The notes below the pieces were generated by a model, which saw nothing but the letters and a program-made list of their open reading frames with translations, was not told where the DNA came from and did not search any database. A program made the position numbers and the translations under genes. A DNA stretch of 28,459 nucleotides from an uncultured Dehalococcoidales bacterium (GTDB taxonomy: Bacteria; Chloroflexota; Dehalococcoidia; UBA1151; UBA1328). How positions within the stretch are numbered: position 1 is the stretch's first letter; each line of letters begins with the position of its first letter. The DNA is taken from the NCBI GenBank assembly GCA_905614375.1, contig CAJQSP010000026.1, positions 1-28,459 on the forward strand, written 5' to 3'. Below are positions 1-8,709 of the stretch, piece by piece.

Positions 1-194
1 TCTCGACCGAAGTAGGAACATTCAAGGAAGATATCGTTACAAACGTTTCGGAAGTGAAAGACGGCTACTTCATTCCTTCAGAAGCACCGGGATTAGGAAT
101 CGATATCATCGAAGAAGAAATGGTTAAGTATCCGTATGAAGCAGGAACTGGCGAAAGTTCTCGTCGGTCAGACGGCGGATTGGTGCTGGGGTAG
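1..194 (+). CDS. Enolase-superfamily (mandelate racemase/muconate lactonizing type) protein, C-terminal end only
   Basis: The reading frame enters from the left edge (codons begin at base 3) and ends with TAG at 192-194, leaving 63 residues. The segment DGYFIPSEAPGLGIDI is the typical tail of mandelate racemase/galactonate dehydratase-like enzymes, where the barrel closes with a 'dGy..vP..PGLGid' signature. Such enzymes abstract the proton alpha to a carboxylate and usually dehydrate sugar acids. The metal-binding and catalytic residues lie outside the window, so the substrate cannot be judged. The tail after the signature is about 30 residues long and hydrophilic. The stop is 5 bases before the start of the next SDR gene, so the two are probably co-transcribed and may act in one pathway (dehydratase plus dehydrogenase). 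A second intact family member lies at 24041-25162 (-). Confidence 0.85.
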   Translation, partial: STEVGTFKEDIVTNVSEVKDGYFIPSEAPGLGIDIIEEEMVKYPYEAGTGESSRRSDGGLVLG

Positions 195-199
195 GGATT

Positions 200-1000
200 A
201 TGACTACATCTGAATCAAAGGGTAGACTCGAAGGTAAGGTGACGATCATCACTGGTGGGGGTGGCGGAATGGGTGGAGCGCAGGCTCGTCTATTCGCTGC
301 TGAGGGATCGGCAGTGTGTGTTGCCGATAATCGCCTTGAGGCCGCTGAACTAATCGCTGAAGAAATTAACAAAGCAGATGGTCGAGCGATCGCTGTTGAA
401 CTCGATGTGCGTGACTCAGGTGCATGGCGTGAAGTCGTTGCCCGAACTGAATCTGAACTGGGACCAGTTAATTTGCTGTGCAACAACGCTGGAGCGAATT
501 TTAGGGTCGGATTCGAAGAACAGACTGACGAGCAATTCGAGCTGATTATGGACGTAGGACTGAACGGTTCGTTTTACGGGATCAAAGCGGTTGTACCTTC
601 CATGCGAAAGGCAGGTTCGGGAGTGATCCTGAACATGGGCTCTTTAGCCTCGATTCGTCCTGGTGGAGGAAGCCCTGCTTACGCAGCTCAGAAGATGGCG
701 ATGGTCGGACTCACTCGCTCGGCGGCTCAGTCGTTCGCAAAGGACAATATTCGCTGTGTGATCATCTCTCCGGGTCACGTCGATACCCCGTTCATACGCG
801 GCAATAACGAGCACAGCCCTAATAACTGGGAGACCAGTATCGATAATCCAGATAACTTCGAACGCCGGCTGAAGAACACTCCACTGGGTCGTTTACAGGA
901 GCCTGAAGACATTGCAAATGCATTCATGTTTGCGGCTACCGACGATGCGGCAATGATTACAGGCTCGATGATTACGGTAGACGGCGGAGCTAGCATGTAA
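200..1000 (+). CDS. Short-chain dehydrogenase/reductase (SDR, classical)
   Basis: The 266-residue protein has every classical SDR mark: nucleotide-binding TGGGGGMG at 18-25, an acidic residue at the end of strand 2 (D43 in VADN, favouring NAD over NADP), NNAG at 95-98, N122, and the catalytic S148/Y161/K165 (YAAQK). The 'PGHVDTPF' stretch and the C-terminal 'GSMITVDGGASM' are also standard. It should oxidise or reduce an alcohol/ketone in the cytoplasm; the substrate cannot be read from sequence. The ATG at 200 follows the upstream enolase-family stop by 5 bases and has a G-rich stretch just before it. The tight junction suggests one transcript and a role in oxidising the product of a sugar-acid dehydratase. 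It is distinct from the SDR at 18821, which shares the same fold and residue positions. Confidence 0.93.
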   Translation: MTTSESKGRLEGKVTIITGGGGGMGGAQARLFAAEGSAVCVADNRLEAAELIAEEINKADGRAIAVELDVRDSGAWREVVARTESELGPVNLLCNNAGANFRVGFEEQTDEQFELIMDVGLNGSFYGIKAVVPSMRKAGSGVILNMGSLASIRPGGGSPAYAAQKMAMVGLTRSAAQSFAKDNIRCVIISPGHVDTPFIRGNNEHSPNNWETSIDNPDNFERRLKNTPLGRLQEPEDIANAFMFAATDDAAMITGSMITVDGGASM

Positions 1001-1091
1001 GTGCCTCAGGGATGTTTTATTGTGGGCGTTTCGTTTGTTGGGATTGCAGGATTTTTCTCAGTTTATCGATTGAGGTTGGAGGTTAGATTTT

Positions 1092-2831
1092 ATGAGTGCG
1101 AATGTCGGCAAATACGGCGTGATTATCGAGCGTAATTTGGTCGTTCCAATGCGGGATGGAACGATACTTCGTGCGGACGTTTGGCGACCGGATAGCGATG
1201 ATCAATTCCCAGTATTAATCGAGCGGACGCCTTATGATAAAACGGGGTCGTCGGAATCGAATCTTGCTGCCGGTGAATTCTATGCTTCATACGGCTATGT
1301 GGTCGTTATTCAGGATGTCCGTGGTCGCTTTGCATCCGACGGCGAATTTTACCCATTCAGAGACGACGCTGATGGCGAACATCAGGACGGCTATGACACC
1401 GTAGAGTGGGCGGCTGAACAACCGTGGTCGAACAGTAGAATCGGAACCATAGGTGGTTCCTACTCTGGCGCCACGCAGTACCGTATGCTGTCGACTCAAC
1501 CACCGCATTTGAAAGCGCAATTTGTGCGGCAAACGTCGGCTGATTATTACGACGAGTGGGTCTACCGAGGTGGCGCGTTTGAGCATGGTTTTAACACCAT
1601 GTGGACGCTAAAACACACAGCGACTAACGCGGGTAAACTCGCAGCTATTGGATCCAGAGAGGAAATCAATCGACGAGTAAAAAAAGCATCCGATGATTAT
1701 GCAATTTGGCTGGAAAATACACCGATTGAACCTTTGTCTCCGGTCGCTGATCTGCACGACTGGTTTAGCGATTGGTTGAACCACCCAAATCACGACGATT
1801 ATTGGGAGGAATTGAGTAATGTTCGCTTACACCACAAAGCGAATGTTCCAGTGCATCATTTCGGTAGCTGGTTCGACTGTTTCTTGATCGGCACAATCAG
1901 GAGCTATGAGGGCATGCGCTTGAACGCAGCCACTTCAGTAGCACGGGTAGGGCAGAGGATGACGATTGGTCCTTGGGTGCATAACCCGGGTCCTGCCGAC
2001 ATGAGAGAGGCTGGCGAAGTCGATTTTGGTGAGCAGGCAATACTCGGCTGGTTTGAAACTCGAAAACGCTGGTTCGACCATTGGCTGAAAGGGGTCGACA
2101 ACGGAGTTGATTCCGACAAGCCGGTCAAGCTTTTCACAATGGGAATCAACAAATGGCGGGAATTCGATGAGTGGCCCCCCGCTGCCTCTAAAGACACCAA
2201 GTTCTATCTGTCTGCGGGTGATTCTGGTTCGGCAATATCGTTGAATGATGGAGTTTTGAGCGCCGAGAAGCCAGATTTGTTCTGCGAGGTGTTCGATGAA
2301 TACGATTCCGACCCCGAAAACCCGGTTAGATCATTTGGCGGCGGTCACCTTGGCGATAACAATGGCCCCCGAGATCAACGTCGCTACGAGGATAACGTTC
2401 TCACCTACACAACCGATGTTCTCAAAGAGTCGCTCGATGTAACTGGACGCGTGAAAGCTGTTTTGCACGCGTCGTCGTCGGCGATCGACACCGATTGGGT
2501 AGTGAGAATCACAGATGTTCATCCTGACGGTACATCGATGCTCGTATGCGACGGAATCTTGCGAGCAAGGTTCAAAGATTCATTCGAGAAACCGAGTGCT
2601 CTAGTGCCGTACCAGCCTACTAAGTTTGTGGTTGATCTATGGGCGACTAGTCATGTGTTCCAAAAGGGTCACCGACTGAGAGTTGCAGTTGCAAGCAGCA
2701 GCTTCCCGAGATGGGATATCAACTGGCAAACAGGCAAGAATAACGCGTTGGAATCGAGCGGAATTGTGGCTCATAACCGAGTATTCCGTGATGAAATTCG
2801 ACCTTCTCACGTGATCCTGCCGCTATTGTAG
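1092..2831 (+). CDS. CocE/NonD-family alpha/beta hydrolase (Xaa-Pro dipeptidyl-peptidase S15-like)
   Basis: The 579-residue enzyme has the CocE layout: N-terminal alpha/beta-hydrolase domain beginning 'VPMRDGTILRADVWRP', a cap region at about 150-245, and a C-terminal jelly-roll domain from about 455 onward. The nucleophile is S123 in GGSYSG. The acid is D262 in GSWFDCF and the base is H297 in IGPWVHNPG, so the triad looks complete. The family hydrolyses esters, amides or dipeptides (cocaine esterase, glutaryl-acylase and Xaa-Pro peptidase relatives). No signal peptide is visible, so it is likely cytoplasmic. The ATG at 1092 is preceded by a purine-rich GGAGGT about 8 bases upstream, one of the better ribosome sites in the window. 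It follows the SDR by 91 bases on the same strand and may belong to the same catabolic unit. Confidence 0.92.
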   Translation: MSANVGKYGVIIERNLVVPMRDGTILRADVWRPDSDDQFPVLIERTPYDKTGSSESNLAAGEFYASYGYVVVIQDVRGRFASDGEFYPFRDDADGEHQDGYDTVEWAAEQPWSNSRIGTIGGSYSGATQYRMLSTQPPHLKAQFVRQTSADYYDEWVYRGGAFEHGFNTMWTLKHTATNAGKLAAIGSREEINRRVKKASDDYAIWLENTPIEPLSPVADLHDWFSDWLNHPNHDDYWEELSNVRLHHKANVPVHHFGSWFDCFLIGTIRSYEGMRLNAATSVARVGQRMTIGPWVHNPGPADMREAGEVDFGEQAILGWFETRKRWFDHWLKGVDNGVDSDKPVKLFTMGINKWREFDEWPPAASKDTKFYLSAGDSGSAISLNDGVLSAEKPDLFCEVFDEYDSDPENPVRSFGGGHLGDNNGPRDQRRYEDNVLTYTTDVLKESLDVTGRVKAVLHASSSAIDTDWVVRITDVHPDGTSMLVCDGILRARFKDSFEKPSALVPYQPTKFVVDLWATSHVFQKGHRLRVAVASSSFPRWDINWQTGKNNALESSGIVAHNRVFRDEIRPSHVILPLL

Positions 2832-2986
2832 TCGGTGTTCCGTTCGGTCTGATCGTTTCTCGGGTTCGCCCTAAGCGTCATAAAGACTAAGATTAGTTCG
2901 TACTCACGATTGAATCGCAACGATCCGACTTATAGATATGGCCCACCCGAACCCCAGTCATCAAACTCTTTGTTGACCCGTGCGAA

Positions 2987-4291
2987 CTACTTGACGGCTG
3001 GCTTTGTTGGACGCCTTGTGGCGAACAACAGCAGAATAGCGAGAATCGCTGCCACAGTGAATGTAGGGAAAGTTCCCTCATACGATCCGGTGTAGTCGAA
3101 GATAAGACCTGCACCAAGTGCGCCAATCGCTTGTCCTCCGCTCACAAACGGTTCAGTGGCGCCTCGAATCGCTCCGAGCGAACTGCGCCCGAAGTAGTGC
3201 GCAACGGCTACGGGAGGAACGACCAACAGGCCTCCAAGACCAATTCCGAAGAGGGCGGCGACGGTGAATGCCATCGCTGGTGAATCGACCAGCAGGAACA
3301 GTAGTGACATTCCGCCGAGCCAGGCGGCTGTCATCCCGTACACAATTTTCACTGGCAATCGATCAAGCAGATTGCCCCATAGGATGCTTCCAACTGCCGT
3401 TCCACCTGCCATTACGGTTAGAGCTGAAGCGGCGATCGATGGACTTATTCCGTTATCGCGTAAGAATGCAGCTTGGTGAATGTTCACACCGGTGTGAATG
3501 AAAAATACGAGTCCTCCTACCAACGCAAGCGTCCACATCGCGGGAGTACGCATCGCCTCTTTGAGACTCCACTGTTCTTCTTGGTCGGCGACGGTTTGTG
3601 TTTGAGTTTCCCCGGTCGTATCTGTTGTAGTTGTGTCACCGTCGGGTGTTAGTCCTACATCTTCGGGTTTGTTCACGAAGACCAATAAGGTCAGAGGGAG
3701 GGCCATTACCCAAACGGAGATACCCATCCAGAACCACGCCATTCTCCAGTCGCCATCGCTGGCGTTCATGAACAATTGGGCGAACAGCGGGAAGAGTCCC
3801 ATGCCGAGGGAATGGGATACGCCCAACATCGACGACGAACGTCCACGCATACGAACAAACCACTGGGCTACGGCCGTCGAAGCTCCGATTTGGAGGGGGG
3901 CCTGGAACATCAGTCGGCCTGCGCCGAACAGCAGGTAGAAACTAATCGGACTGGTAGTCCACCGCAGCGAGAGAATTACGGCGCCCAAAATGAACACCGA
4001 CGAAGCCATCAGCACGCGGGCGCCGTATCGCTGGAGAATCCATCCAGCTAGAGGGGATACGAACATAGACACTACGCCAGCAGCAGCGGCCGCACCCACT
4101 ATCAGAGTGCGGCTCCAGCCGAGATCTTCGCTCATTGGGAATACAAACACAGCGATGGTTAAGGTCGCCGCGGCGTTGCGAACGAACATCGTTGATCCAG
4201 CTGCTAAAACCACTGCCCAGCCGTAGAAAAATGGGGTGTGCTGGGCAAGAGCGGCGCGTGGATCGGTCGATGTAGTTGAAGTTAGGTTCAT
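2987..4291 (-). CDS. MFS transporter, monocarboxylate/oxalate-formate antiporter-like
   Basis: The 434-residue protein begins with a short polar tail followed by 'PFFYGWAVVLAAGS', the entry into helix 1 of many monocarboxylate-type MFS proteins. About twelve hydrophobic segments can be counted, split 6+6 by a long cytoplasmic loop (about 205-240) unusually rich in Thr/Asp/Gln. 'GWSRTLIVGAA' after helix 1 and 'DYTGSYEGTF' near the end are characteristic of this subgroup. It should be an inner-membrane secondary carrier for a small organic acid; direction and substrate are not readable. It converges on the CocE hydrolase gene and diverges from acnA. The carrier at 17241-18503 is of the same subgroup (shared FYGWW opening and DNTGSY near the end). 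Confidence 0.9.
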   Translation of the reverse strand: MNLTSTTSTDPRAALAQHTPFFYGWAVVLAAGSTMFVRNAAATLTIAVFVFPMSEDLGWSRTLIVGAAAAAGVVSMFVSPLAGWILQRYGARVLMASSVFILGAVILSLRWTTSPISFYLLFGAGRLMFQAPLQIGASTAVAQWFVRMRGRSSSMLGVSHSLGMGLFPLFAQLFMNASDGDWRMAWFWMGISVWVMALPLTLLVFVNKPEDVGLTPDGDTTTTDTTGETQTQTVADQEEQWSLKEAMRTPAMWTLALVGGLVFFIHTGVNIHQAAFLRDNGISPSIAASALTVMAGGTAVGSILWGNLLDRLPVKIVYGMTAAWLGGMSLLFLLVDSPAMAFTVAALFGIGLGGLLVVPPVAVAHYFGRSSLGAIRGATEPFVSGGQAIGALGAGLIFDYTGSYEGTFPTFTVAAILAILLLFATRRPTKPAVK

Positions 4292-4461
4292 GTTAAGCAG
4301 AACTGGGCGAGCGTAATTGTTTTGTACTAGGCAGGATGCTATCAGCGGTTTTGGAGCGAATATTCCTCAAAAATAATCACTACCGCTGGTAAAGTGGTAA
4401 TCGAAGAATTGGGTTAGACGTTTTTCGCTGCATTGTTGGTGATAAATTCTGGTCTGCGAAT

Positions 4462-4489
4462 TTGATCTTTTGTAATCACATGGTAAAAG
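4462..4489 (+). promoter_or_regulatory. Possible weak sigma-70-like promoter for acnA
   Basis: TTGATC (4462-4467) and TAAAAG (4484-4489) lie 16 bases apart and end 13 bases before the acnA ATG. Each matches the consensus at four of six positions. The resulting leader would be very short, which fits the absence of a Shine-Dalgarno sequence before this ATG. In an AT-rich gap of 210 bases such matches arise by chance, so this is a tentative call. Confidence 0.25.
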
Positions 4490-4502
4490 CAATAAACAAA
4501 AT

Positions 4503-7181
4503 ATGTCACCTGAATCAACTTCATTCGACGCCAAACGATCGTTCGAGACGACGGCTGGGACGGTCAGCTACTATTCCCTTTCGGCCCTCGAAGATGTAGG
4601 GCTACTCAATATTGCCAAGACGCCATACTCGATCAGAGTGCTTCTTGAGAACGCATTGCGCAAAGCGGATGATGGCCCTTCGAACGACGACCATGTGAAA
4701 TTGGTCGCTTCGTGGCGACCCAACGCAAAGCCCTCGAGCGAGTTTCCATACATGCCGGGTCGAGTCGTGCTTCAGGACTTCACCGGTGTGCCAGTAGTGG
4801 TCGATATTGCTGCAATGCGTGACGCAGTTTCGAATGCTGGCGGCGATTCATCGATCATCAACCCGATTGTTCGATCTGACATGGTCATCGACCACTCGGT
4901 GCAGGTCGACTATTTTTCAAACGCCGGTGCGCTTGCGATGAATATCGAGCGTGAGTTCGAGCGAAACACCGAGCGATACCAGCTACTTAAATGGGCTCAG
5001 GGTGCGTTAGACAACCTGAAAATAATTCCACCGGGAGCAGGAATTGTTCACCAAGTGAATCTCGAATTCCTCGCCGAAGCCGTGCTCTCAGAAGAAAACG
5101 CTGCTGGCGAACGAGTCGCGTTCCCTGACACTTGCGTCGGTACCGACTCGCACACTACTATGGTCAACGGTCTTGGAGTACTTGGTTGGGGTGTAGGTGG
5201 AATCGAAGCCGAGGCAGTGATGCTCGGTCAGCCGTACTACATGGTTGTTCCAGAAGTAGTTGGCGTTAGACTCACGGGATCGCTTCCAGAAGGATCGACG
5301 GCAACAGATCTTGTTCTAGGCATTGTTCAGATGCTTCGAACAGAGGGCGTTGTCGAGAAATTTGTTGAGTTCTACGGTCCTGGTCTCGATACCCTCCCGC
5401 TTGCAGACCGAGCAACTATAGCGAACATGGCACCTGAATACGGTGCAACTTGTGGCTTCTTCCCGATCGATGACCAGACGTTGAATTACATGCGTGAGAC
5501 TGGGCGTGATGACGCAACGGTTGAACTTACCGAGAAGTACGCCAAGGCGAATTCGTTCTTCTACGATCCTTCAAATGAACCTGAATATTCAGTCGAATTG
5601 AGCTTTGATCTACAAAGTACGGTTCCAGCGATGGCAGGTCCGAAGCGACCACAGGATCGACTTACACTTTCTGAGGTTGGTCCGAATTTCAAATCTTCAT
5701 TTGCTGATGCTTCTACCGATAAGCACGATGTTGAGGTCGATGGCTCCAAGGGCGCTGTTGGCGATGGGTCGGTCGTGATTGCTGCAATTACTAGCTGTAC
5801 CAACACCTCTAATCCTTCAGTGATGGTTGGCGCTGGTCTACTGGCTCGAAACGCTCGTAAGCGTGGGCTAAATCGACAGCCTTGGGTGAAGACGAGTCTT
5901 GCGCCCGGTTCGACTGTTGTTACTCGCTATCTTGAAGCAGCAGGTTTGAACGAAGATCTCGATGCTCTTGGTTTCAACACGGTCGGTTATGGCTGTACGA
6001 CGTGTATCGGTAACTCGGGGCCGCTTCCACAGGAAGTTTCAGACGCTGTGAACGATCACGAGCTAACAGCCGCTGCTGTCGTTAGCGGAAACCGTAACTT
6101 TGAAGGACGGGTTCACCCGCAGGTGAAGGCTAATTACTTAGCATCGCCTGTTTTGGTTGTGGCGTACTCGCTTATGGGTAAGGTCGACGCCGATCTAATT
6201 CGCGATCCTCTGGGCCAGGACCAAAAGGGCATTGACGTCTTCTTGAAGGATATATGGCCTTCGCAGCAGGACATTGCCGACACGATCGCTGATTCACTTA
6301 CTGCCGACATGTTCAAAGAACAGTACGGCGAGGTGTTTTCTGGTTCGCCGGAATGGCAGGGCCTTCCAGCTCCAACGGGTATGAACTTTGATTGGGATCG
6401 TGAGTCGACCTACATTCAAGAACCACCATATTTTGAAGATTTTGGCGATGAGCCAACGGTTCGGTCTGAAGTTATGGGTGCGCGTGTTTTGGTTGGATTC
6501 GGTGATTCGGTTACAACCGACCACATCTCACCAGCTGGTGCCATTCCGCCGAGTGCACCTGGTGGTCAATTCCTAGTGGGTAACGATGTGCCACGACGCG
6601 AGTTCAACTCGTACGGATCACGTCGCGGAAATCATGATGTGATGGTTCGAGGTACTTTTGGAAACATTCGACTTCGAAATAAATTGACGCCTGACATGGA
6701 AGGTGACTGGACTATTCACCTCCCAGAGGGCGAGCAGATGCGCATCTTCGAGGCTTCTGAGAAGTATCTGGCAGAAGGGACTCCGCTGATCATTTTGGCA
6801 GGTAAGGAATACGGAACCGGTAGCTCGCGTGATTGGGCTGCGAAGGGTCCGATGTTGCTTGGTGTTCGGGTCGTTATCGCTGAGAGTCTTGAGCGCATCC
6901 ACCGATCTAACCTGATCGGGATGGGTGTTCTTCCACTCGTGTACACAAACGGTGACACTGCCGAATCACTGGGTCTCAACGGCAAGGAGTCATACGACAT
7001 TCCGAGTATTGGCAATTCAGTTGAGCCTGGCTCGACTGTGACTGTTACGGCGACTTCTGACGACGGCAAGGTGACTGAGTTCGAGGCGCTTATTAGGATC
7101 GACACTGCTATCGAGAACGAGTACTACCGCAATGGGGGATTATTGCCTTACGTTCTTCGACAGATGATGGCAGATGCCTAA
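4503..7181 (+). CDS. acnA: Aconitate hydratase (AcnA/IRP type)
   Basis: The 892-residue protein interconverts citrate and isocitrate in the TCA cycle using a [4Fe-4S] cluster. Length and order match bacterial AcnA (about 890 residues): three N-terminal aconitase domains, a linker, and the swivel domain. The cluster cysteines are C432 (ITSCTNTSNPS), C498 and C501 (YGCTTCIGNSG). Further landmarks are 'VGTDSHTTMVNGLG', 'TDHISPAGAIP' and the swivel-domain 'GKEYGTGSSRDWAAKG' that carries substrate-binding serine and arginine. The start at 4503 lacks a ribosome site, but the sequence immediately after it ('SFDAKRSFETTAGTVSYYSL') matches the usual family N-terminus. The gene stands alone with a candidate terminator about 40 bases after its stop. 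No iron-responsive element is evident. Confidence 0.98.
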   Translation: MSPESTSFDAKRSFETTAGTVSYYSLSALEDVGLLNIAKTPYSIRVLLENALRKADDGPSNDDHVKLVASWRPNAKPSSEFPYMPGRVVLQDFTGVPVVVDIAAMRDAVSNAGGDSSIINPIVRSDMVIDHSVQVDYFSNAGALAMNIEREFERNTERYQLLKWAQGALDNLKIIPPGAGIVHQVNLEFLAEAVLSEENAAGERVAFPDTCVGTDSHTTMVNGLGVLGWGVGGIEAEAVMLGQPYYMVVPEVVGVRLTGSLPEGSTATDLVLGIVQMLRTEGVVEKFVEFYGPGLDTLPLADRATIANMAPEYGATCGFFPIDDQTLNYMRETGRDDATVELTEKYAKANSFFYDPSNEPEYSVELSFDLQSTVPAMAGPKRPQDRLTLSEVGPNFKSSFADASTDKHDVEVDGSKGAVGDGSVVIAAITSCTNTSNPSVMVGAGLLARNARKRGLNRQPWVKTSLAPGSTVVTRYLEAAGLNEDLDALGFNTVGYGCTTCIGNSGPLPQEVSDAVNDHELTAAAVVSGNRNFEGRVHPQVKANYLASPVLVVAYSLMGKVDADLIRDPLGQDQKGIDVFLKDIWPSQQDIADTIADSLTADMFKEQYGEVFSGSPEWQGLPAPTGMNFDWDRESTYIQEPPYFEDFGDEPTVRSEVMGARVLVGFGDSVTTDHISPAGAIPPSAPGGQFLVGNDVPRREFNSYGSRRGNHDVMVRGTFGNIRLRNKLTPDMEGDWTIHLPEGEQMRIFEASEKYLAEGTPLIILAGKEYGTGSSRDWAAKGPMLLGVRVVIAESLERIHRSNLIGMGVLPLVYTNGDTAESLGLNGKESYDIPSIGNSVEPGSTVTVTATSDDGKVTEFEALIRIDTAIENEYYRNGGLLPYVLRQMMADA

Positions 7182-7223
7182 ATGACGAAGATAGTCAGTT
7201 AGAAATAACGAATATGAAAATCG

Positions 7224-7253
7224 GGGAGCAATCGTGCTTCCAGGTTTTGTCTT
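7224..7253 (+). terminator. Candidate intrinsic terminator after acnA
   Basis: GGGAGC (7224-7229) can pair with GCTTCC (7236-7241), allowing one G-U pair, across a 6-base loop. It is followed by a moderately T-rich tail (GGTTTTGTCTT). A wider AATCGGG/CCCGATT pair (about 7219-7265) encloses it. It sits between the convergent acnA (+) and epimerase (-) genes, where termination is expected. The U-tract is interrupted, so efficiency is uncertain. Confidence 0.4.
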
Positions 7254-7285
7254 AATGCCCGATTCATTTAAGGTTGCTGTGAACG

Positions 7286-8227
7286 TTAATCCCGTGATGT
7301 GCTGCCCCAACGATCGGATCGGGAGGCGATGAGTTCTTGATGCAAGACATCTTCAATCGATTCGAATCCCCATTCGAACCCTGATGCGCGTAATTTTTCT
7401 GGAAAAACGCGCTGGCTAGACAGCATCGTTTCTTCTCCCATCTCACCAAAAATTAGTCGAATAATGGCTTCAGGGATATTGAACCACGCGGGTCGAGAAA
7501 GAGTTTTCGCCATGAGTTTCGTGAACTCTTCGTTTCGCACCGGAGTTGGAGCTGTGAAATTTACTGGGCCTGAAATATCTTCATTTGCGATTAGATAGGC
7601 AAGCCCTTTTATTACGTCGGATAACGAAATCCACGGCCACCACTGACGTCCGTTACCGAGTTTGCCGCCAAGCGCAGTCTGGAAGGGCAAACGAATTCTG
7701 GCTAGTAGGCCACCTTGCCGAGAAATGATTAGTCCGAATCGGGCATGTACAACTCGAATACCGGCTTCGCGTGCAGCATCTGCTGCGGCTTCCCAGTGAA
7801 CGGCAGTATCGGCCAGAAACCCTTCGCCGTGGGGCGAATCTTCGGTAAGAGGTTCTTCACCGCGCTCTCCATAAAATCCGACCGCTGAGGCGACGATAAA
7901 TACTTTTGGAGGTGATTGGAGATTCGCTAAAGCCTTCGATAGAAGCCGGGTGGATCGAACTCGGCTTTCACGGATGAGTAGCTTTCGCTCTGCACTCCAG
8001 CGTCCGTTGGCGATGGGCGCTCCGCCAAGATGAATCGCAGCATCGATGTTCCCGAGCAATCTCGAATCGAAGGCGCCGTGTTCAGGGTCCCAACTGAACT
8101 CGAGGACTTTGGCATCAGGATTAGCGGTACGTCTGACCAACTGGATTATCTGGTGTCCATCGTAAGTGAGGGCAGCTATAAGTTCTCTACCGACCATTCC
8201 GGAGCTGCCCGATACGATGATTCTCAT
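7286..8227 (-). CDS. TIGR01777/SDR39U1-family NAD(P)-dependent epimerase-like protein (YfcH type)
   Basis: The 313-residue protein opens with MRIIVSGSSGMVGREL, the extended-SDR GxxGxxG nucleotide-binding motif at 7-13. The family-specific segments follow in order: 'AAIHLGGAPIANGRWSAERK' near 63-82, 'ASAVGFYGERGEEPLTED' near 113-130 with the Tyr of the active region, 'RFGLIISRQGGLL', 'WWPWISLSDVIKGL', and a C-terminal DUF1731-like tail ('LSSQRVFPEKLRASGFEW'). Family members are cytosolic and poorly characterised; E. coli YfcH and the eukaryotic SDR39U1 are relatives. The gene converges on acnA. Its ATG lies 12 bases from one arm of the 16-bp inverted repeat at 8239-8330, and no Shine-Dalgarno sequence is apparent. 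Confidence 0.93.
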   Translation of the reverse strand: MRIIVSGSSGMVGRELIAALTYDGHQIIQLVRRTANPDAKVLEFSWDPEHGAFDSRLLGNIDAAIHLGGAPIANGRWSAERKLLIRESRVRSTRLLSKALANLQSPPKVFIVASAVGFYGERGEEPLTEDSPHGEGFLADTAVHWEAAADAAREAGIRVVHARFGLIISRQGGLLARIRLPFQTALGGKLGNGRQWWPWISLSDVIKGLAYLIANEDISGPVNFTAPTPVRNEEFTKLMAKTLSRPAWFNIPEAIIRLIFGEMGEETMLSSQRVFPEKLRASGFEWGFESIEDVLHQELIASRSDRWGSTSRD

Positions 8228-8238
8228 TCGGATTCCAA

Positions 8239-8330
8239 TTTCGATTTCAATTCAGGTACTGGGAACATTGACGCCGTCATTTTAGAGCATTCGAGATGAT
8301 GACAATGTTTGGGTTGAATTGAAATCGAAA
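8239..8330. repeat. 16-bp perfect inverted repeat with 60-base spacer
   Basis: TTTCGATTTCAATTCA at 8239-8254 is exactly reverse-complementary to TGAATTGAAATCGAAA at 8315-8330. The left arm lies just upstream of the epimerase start (minus strand). The right arm lies inside the decayed receiver-domain frame. No transposase or target-site duplication is visible. It could be a regulatory stem or a trace of the rearrangement that truncated the receiver gene. Confidence 0.8.
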
Positions 8331-8594
8331 GTTGAGTTGGCAATTATCGAACTCGACTTCGACGGTGAACTTCAGGGACTGAACGTTGCTAGAGCGATAG
8401 ATCTGAACTCGCCTGCCACGGGAATTATGATTTACACGCCATTACTAAATCCGCGTGCTTTCAAGGCGCTTTGGGTCTATGGATCAGAGAAGTAGTCGAT
8501 CATCACTCGTGCTTCGTTAGCTAACTCTTCTCTCGTGTGAGCTACAGTGAAATCGGCTGTTCGAGGTATGACTTGGACCGAATCAGGTGTTTAA
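8286..8594 (+). pseudogene. Decayed response-regulator receiver-domain gene
   Basis: One reading frame (codons starting at multiples of three) runs through this stretch but is broken by TAG at 8493, TGA at 8538 and TAA at 8592. The first piece includes 'ELAIIELDFDGELQGLNVAR' followed by 'GIMIYTPLLNPRAFKALWVYG'. This reads like strands 3 and 4 of a CheY-like receiver domain, including an Asp at the phosphorylation position and a Thr after strand 4. The later pieces, 'SIITRASLANSSLV' and 'ATVKSAVRGMTWTESGV', continue as the end of such a domain. No convincing start codon or strand-1 acidic pair remains, because the frame begins after a TAG at 8283. The continuity of family-like sequence across three stops argues for a dead gene rather than a set of short ones. 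From 8595 to the next gene at 8710 I see nothing else. Confidence 0.6.
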
Positions 8595-8709
8595 CGCCAA
8601 TGGGAGGAACTTAGAGAATCGAGGATCATCGATCGGTGTTGAGAAGCACTGCGTAGATGATCTCTTCATTTTTAGTTTCTTCACTTAGGGTGAATCTGGC
8701 TCTTGAAAG

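Noticed and set aside
2832..2986. tRNA gene suggested by GGGTTCGCCC near 2862
   Set aside because: No acceptor stem or anticodon arm can be drawn around it; the motif is isolated.
8493..8495. TAG in the receiver-like frame as a recoded (pyrrolysine or read-through) codon
   Set aside because: Two more stops of different types follow in the same frame and the N-terminus is missing, so the gene is dead rather than recoded.
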